64,000 nt of DNA from DATBVX01 sp963696675 (GTDB taxonomy: Bacteria; Pseudomonadota; Gammaproteobacteria; Steroidobacterales; Steroidobacteraceae). Positions 60,033-64,000 of the stretch are shown here, piece after piece. Location: positions 26,328 to 90,327 of the forward strand of contig CAVOLM010000039.1 of the NCBI GenBank assembly GCA_963696675.1, given 5' to 3'. Position 1 is the stretch's first letter. Each line of letters starts with the position of its first letter. The notes beneath the pieces are model-generated. The model saw only the letters and a list, made by a program, of their open reading frames with translations. It had not been told where the DNA came from and did no database searches. Made by a program: the position numbers and the translations under genes.

Positions 60033-60771
60033 TTACTTCACCGCTACGAGACCGCAGAAGTTGTACCACTTGAAGAACACGTCGACGCTGCGGAAGCCGG
60101 TCTCCAGCAGCAGCTCGCGATTCTCGAGCAGCTTGTACGGGAATCAGCACGTTCTCGAGCGCTTCGCGCTTCTGGCTGATCTCGAGCTCGCTGTAGCCGT
60201 GGCGGCGCTTCATCTCGTAGTAGTAGTCGATGAAGAGCCGATTGAGGAGCGATTCCTCCCCCAGCACCTTCTCGACCACGATCACGCAACCCTGCGGGTT
60301 GAGGCCGCGGTAGATATCGGCGAGCAGCCGGTTGCGACGCAATGGCCGGATGAACTGCAGCGTCAGGATCAGCATCGCGAGCGAGGCGTTCTCGATCTCG
60401 ATGCCTTCGTTGAGATCGGCGCACCGCAGCTCGACTTGCCGGTCGACGCCGTGCTGGCTCAACTTGCTGCGGCAGCGGTCGAGCATCTCGGCAGCGTTGT
60501 CGATGCCGACGAAGCGGACGCTGGGATCGAGGCTGCGATGCATGTTGATGAAGGTGGTGCCGGTCGAGCAGCCGAGGTCGTAGACGTTGCTCTCGGGCGT
60601 GACGAAATCCCGTGCCATCTCCGCGATCATCCGCTGGATCTCGACATAGAAGGGCACGGACCGGGTCACCATGTCGTCGAAGACGGTGGCAACGGACTGG
60701 TCGAACTTGAAGTCCGCGACTGCCGAGCGCGCGTCCCGGTACACTTCGTCCGTTTCGATCTTCGCCGCCAT
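60033..60771 (-). CDS. cmoA: carboxy-S-adenosyl-L-methionine synthase, frameshift near 3' end
   Basis: Starts AAKIETDEVYRDARSAVADF and FKFDQSVATVFDDMVTRSVP. The SAM/prephenate pocket NVYDLGCSTGTTFINMHRSL and EVERIKGxx-like LQFIRPLRRNRLLADIYRGL are in frame; a one-base change at about 60140 moves the final ENVLIPYKLLENRELLLETG, FRSVDVFFKWYNFCGLVAVK to another frame ending at 60033. It makes Cx-SAM from SAM and prephenate for cmo5U modification of tRNA wobble bases. The usual partner cmoB is not in the window. Confidence 0.92.
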
Positions 60772-60823
60772 GACCCACCCCGCGTTCAGACGAACGCCAC
60801 CCCGATCGGATCATGAGACTGCA

Positions 60824-61741
60824 GTGAAGCGAAATCAATCAGTGCCCTGGGTGTTGACGCTCTTTGTACTTCTGATCGGGGCTTCGTTGCTGCTCGCGGC
60901 GGCCCTCAGCCCCCTGGTTCAGAAAGGGTTGTCGGCGCTGCAGGTATTTCCCCTGCACCGGGTATTCAACCGCATCGCCATGGCTCGCGTTCCTGGTCGG
61001 CGCGTGGCTGCTGTTCAGGCGTGAGAATCTGGCCAATCGCGAGGCGCTGGGTTACGGCGCACCGCCGCGTGTGTTCCTGGGCAGCGTGGTGGCAGGGTTC
61101 GCGGCGGGACTGGTGCTCATGCTTGCCGTGTGCGCAGTGCTCGTCGCGCTTCAGGTGCGCATCGTGCGACCGGAATACTCCGGCGGCCTGTCTGCTGTGC
61201 TGCCTGCGATTCCGGCCGCGCTGCTGGCCGGGTTCACCGTAGCGTTGATCGAGGAAACCTTCTTTCGCGGGGCGATGTTCAGCGCTCTCTCGCGGCAGGG
61301 TCACTGGATGACCGCGGCTGTGCTCACGTCAGTGCTGTATTCGCTGGTGCACTTCGTCGGTGAGAAGGTTCGCATCGCGCCGGAAGATGTGAACCTCGCG
61401 AGCGGCTGGGTGATCCTCCGGCGTTACTTCAGCGCCTTCGCCGATCCGGCGCGCATCGGCGATGCAGCGCTGGCGCTCTTCTTCGTGGGCCTGCTCCTGG
61501 CGTTGGTACGTCGCCTGACTGGTCACATCGGCGGGTGCATCGGGCTGCATGCCGGGTTCGTCGCGGTGATTGCGCTGTTTCGCGAAGTGACCGCGCCCGT
61601 GTTCGATGGCACCTGGTCATTTCTCGTCAGTCGCTTCGACGGCCTGGTGGGATACCTCGTTGCGGTCGCTGCAGCGCTGTGCTGCGTGGGAATCGGCTTC
61701 GGTACTCGCCGCAACTGCAGCGAGGTGCGGGCGGCAGTTGA
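60824..61741 (+). CDS. CPBP family intramembrane glutamic endopeptidase, frameshifted
   Basis: The GTG start (KRNQSVPWVLTLFVLLIGAS) or an ATG at 60770 begins a multi-helix membrane protein. A shift near 60985 joins to ENLANREALGYGAPPRVFLG. The CPBP/CAAX motif IEETFFRGAMFSALSR, then LTSVLYSLVHF and GGCIGLHAGFVAVIALFRE are the catalytic Glu-Glu, His and third conserved motif. Such proteases act on prenylated or membrane peptides; bacterial roles vary. The frame remains open into the glycine riboswitch, so a further shift near 61725, giving a stop at 61741, is likely. Confidence 0.85.
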
Positions 61742-61759
61742 TTTGGCTATCATGCCGGC

Positions 61760-61970
61760 CACTCGTCGCAGCCCGTCCGGAGAGAATCCGGCCATTGGCC
61801 CGGATCGCCGAAGGCGCAACCCGCCCGGAAACGCTCAGGCACCAGAACGGCAGGCACGCTGACGGGCTCTGGAGAGCGGTTGCTCCCGCCATCGGCGGGA
61901 TGACCAACCCACCGAAGGGGTGCGGCGCCGGACAGGGCCGGTACCCGATCTCTCAGGTCACAGGACAGAG
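61760..61970 (+). promoter_or_regulatory. tandem glycine riboswitch
   Basis: Two glycine aptamers in tandem upstream of gcvT. The first has gtccggagagaatccgg, cgccgaaggcgcaa and acgctcaggcacc, and closes with gggctctggagag. The second has the same order: ctctggagagcggttg, accaacccaccgaagg and gatctctcaggtcacaggac. Glycine binding turns on the glycine cleavage operon in most bacteria. The riboswitch is followed immediately by a terminator hairpin, so control is most likely by transcription termination. Confidence 0.93.
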
Positions 61971-62007
61971 GGGCGGCAGGCCATGGTGGGCCTGCCGCCC
62001 TTTTTTT
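61971..62007 (+). terminator. riboswitch-controlled intrinsic terminator
   Basis: A perfect 12-bp stem (gggcggcaggcc with ggcctgccgccc) around a 6-nt loop and seven T residues, directly after the second glycine aptamer and 26 nt before gcvT. It serves as the expression platform: glycine should prevent its formation. Confidence 0.9.
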
Positions 62008-62032
62008 CCGAGGCGAGTCGCGGCGGGAACCG

Positions 62033-63126
<1,094 letters not shown>

Positions 63127-63149
63127 TCGAACCCTGTCACGGAGTCAGC

Positions 63150-63550
63150 ATGAGCAACATTCCTGCCGATCTGCGCTACCCGAAGGCCCACGAGTGGGCG
63201 CGCACGCTGGCCGACGGCACGGTCGAGGTCGGCATCACCGATCACGCGCAGCAGGCGCTCGGCGACCTCGTGTTCGTCGAGGCGCCGGAAGCGGGCCGTC
63301 AGCTCGACGCCGGGCGACGCCTGCGCGGTCGTCGAGTCGGTGAAGGCCGCCTCCGACGTCTACAGCCCGGTCAGCGGCGAGGTCGTCGCCGGCAATGCCG
63401 CGCTCGCCGACGCAGCCCGAGCTGATCAATCAGGACCCCTACGGCGCGGGCTGGATCATGCGCCTGCGCCCGAAGCGGCCCCGACACGGCACGCTCTGGA
63501 TGCCGATGCTACGCAGAAGCATCTCGAGGGCGAAGCGGCTGATCCTCCGG
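63150..63550 (+). CDS. gcvH: glycine cleavage system H protein, frameshifted
   Basis: Starts MSNIPADLRYPKAHEWARTL with a Shine-Dalgarno (ggag) 5 nt before. GITDHAQQALGDLVFVEAPE follows, then after a shift ACAVVESVKAASDVYSPVSG carries the lipoyl Lys in ESVKA, followed by NQDPYGAGWIMRLRP and HLEGEAAD. The end is approximate because at least three further indels occur and no stop is clear. H protein shuttles the aminomethyl group between the P, T and L proteins. Confidence 0.9.
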
Positions 63551-63588
63551 CCGCAGGCCGCTGCCGTCGATCGGCCAGGAGCTTCGAC

Positions 63589-64000
63589 ATGCCTTTCATC
63601 CCGCACACCGGAAGCGACATCCGCGCGATGCTCGACGCGATCGGCGTGCGCAGCATCGACGAGCTGTTCGACGAGATCCCGCCGGAGCTGGCGCGCGGCC
63701 TGCTCGGGCGTGCCGGCGGCCGTCAACGAGATGGAGATCGGCCGCCTCATGGCAGAGCCTTCGCGCCGCGCGATGGCACGGCCGCTCAACTTCATCGGCG
63801 CCGGCGCCTACGAGCACCACATTCCGGCGGCGGTCTGGGCGATCGTGACGCGCGGCGAGTTCTACAGCGCCTACACGCCGTACCAGGCCGAGGCGAGCCA
63901 GGGCACGCTGCAGCTGATTTACGAATACCAGACGATGATGGCGAGCCTGACCGCGCTGGAGGTCTCGAATGCATCGCTGTACGACGGCGCCTCGGCGCTG
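63589..64000 (+). CDS. gcvPA: glycine dehydrogenase (decarboxylating) subunit 1, 5' part
   Basis: Starts MPFIPHTGSDIRAMLDAIGV and RSIDELFDEIPPELARG, then after an indel near 63712, NEMEIGRLMAEPSRRAMARP, IGAGAYEHHIPAAVWAIVTR and AYTPYQAEASQGTLQLIYEY. The beginning matches the separately encoded N-terminal subunit (gcvPA) of the P protein and differs from the single-chain GcvP, so a gcvPB gene should lie beyond the right edge. P protein decarboxylates glycine with pyridoxal phosphate. The gene runs off the window. Confidence 0.88.
   Translation, partial: MPFIPHTGSDIRAMLDAIGVRSIDELFDEIPPELARGLLGRAGGRQRDGDRPPHGRAFAPRDGTAAQLHRRRRLRAPHSGGGLGDRDARRVLQRLHAVPGRGEPGHAAADLRIPDDDGEPDRAGGLECIAVRRRLGA

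Overview
The window is GC-rich, densely coded bacterial DNA. Its gene orders are typical of Gammaproteobacteria: leuS-lptE, holA-nadD-rsfS-rlmH, maf-rng-yhdP-nit-tldD, rplM-rpsI, zapA-6S RNA-5-formyl-THF cyclo-ligase, ygfB-pepP-ubiH-ubiI. The host is probably a free-living gammaproteobacterium near Steroidobacteraceae, Xanthomonadales or Nevskiales. That placement is inference from synteny and composition; no taxonomic marker was searched.

Layout. 1-3.1 kb: the 3' part of a gamma-glutamyltransferase, a membrane protein and a VOC protein. 3.2-13.6 kb: leuS-lptE, then an interruption (HExxH protein, pip-hinT, EF-hand protein, DUF885 lipoprotein), then holA-nadD-rsfS-rlmH. 13.9-25.2 kb: a long SPOR-like protein, maf, rng, yhdP, a nitrilase-family amidase and tldD. 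25.2-31.3 kb: a probable insertion with secreted proteins of unknown function, an ExeA-like ATPase fused to an FHA domain, and purE-purK. 31.3-40.7 kb: darP, pmbA, a degenerate GGDEF/EAL protein, a YihY-type membrane protein, an orphan BtuF-like protein, purC, djlA and rpe. 40.7-44.3 kb: a CRP-type regulator with an extreme acidic tail, coq7, rplM-rpsI, tRNA-Gln(CTG), the remnant of a Kef/YbaL antiporter gene, and a small membrane protein. 44.3-54.5 kb: rpiA, a 20-residue lysine-rich peptide gene with its own promoter, an EVE protein, 5-formyl-THF cyclo-ligase, 6S RNA, zapA and a coiled-coil partner, then divergent ygfB-pepP-ubiH-ubiI-cfa-acyl-CoA dehydrogenase. 54.5-61.7 kb: a 24-bp inverted repeat, phhB-ispG, an NTF2-like lipoprotein, a second DUF885 protein, chorismate mutase, an ICMT-like enzyme, cmoA and a CPBP protease. 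61.76-64 kb: a tandem glycine riboswitch with terminator controlling gcvT-gcvH-gcvPA; the window ends inside gcvPA.

Quality. Many housekeeping genes, including rplM, rpsI, rpe, nadD, holA, purE, purC and gcvT, are split by one-base indels, while adjacent genes such as leuS, rng, ubiH, ubiI, cfa and ispG are intact. rpsI alone needs four one-base corrections. The simplest reading is uncorrected sequencing or assembly error, clustered in patches, not real gene decay. Broken genes are therefore annotated as single loci with the frame changes described. Biologically the window joins translation and ribosome assembly (leuS, rsfS, rlmH, darP, rplM, rpsI, 6S RNA), envelope biogenesis (lptE, yhdP), ubiquinone synthesis (ubiH, ubiI, coq7), purine and one-carbon metabolism (purE/K/C, glycine cleavage, cyclo-ligase), and stress or regulatory functions.
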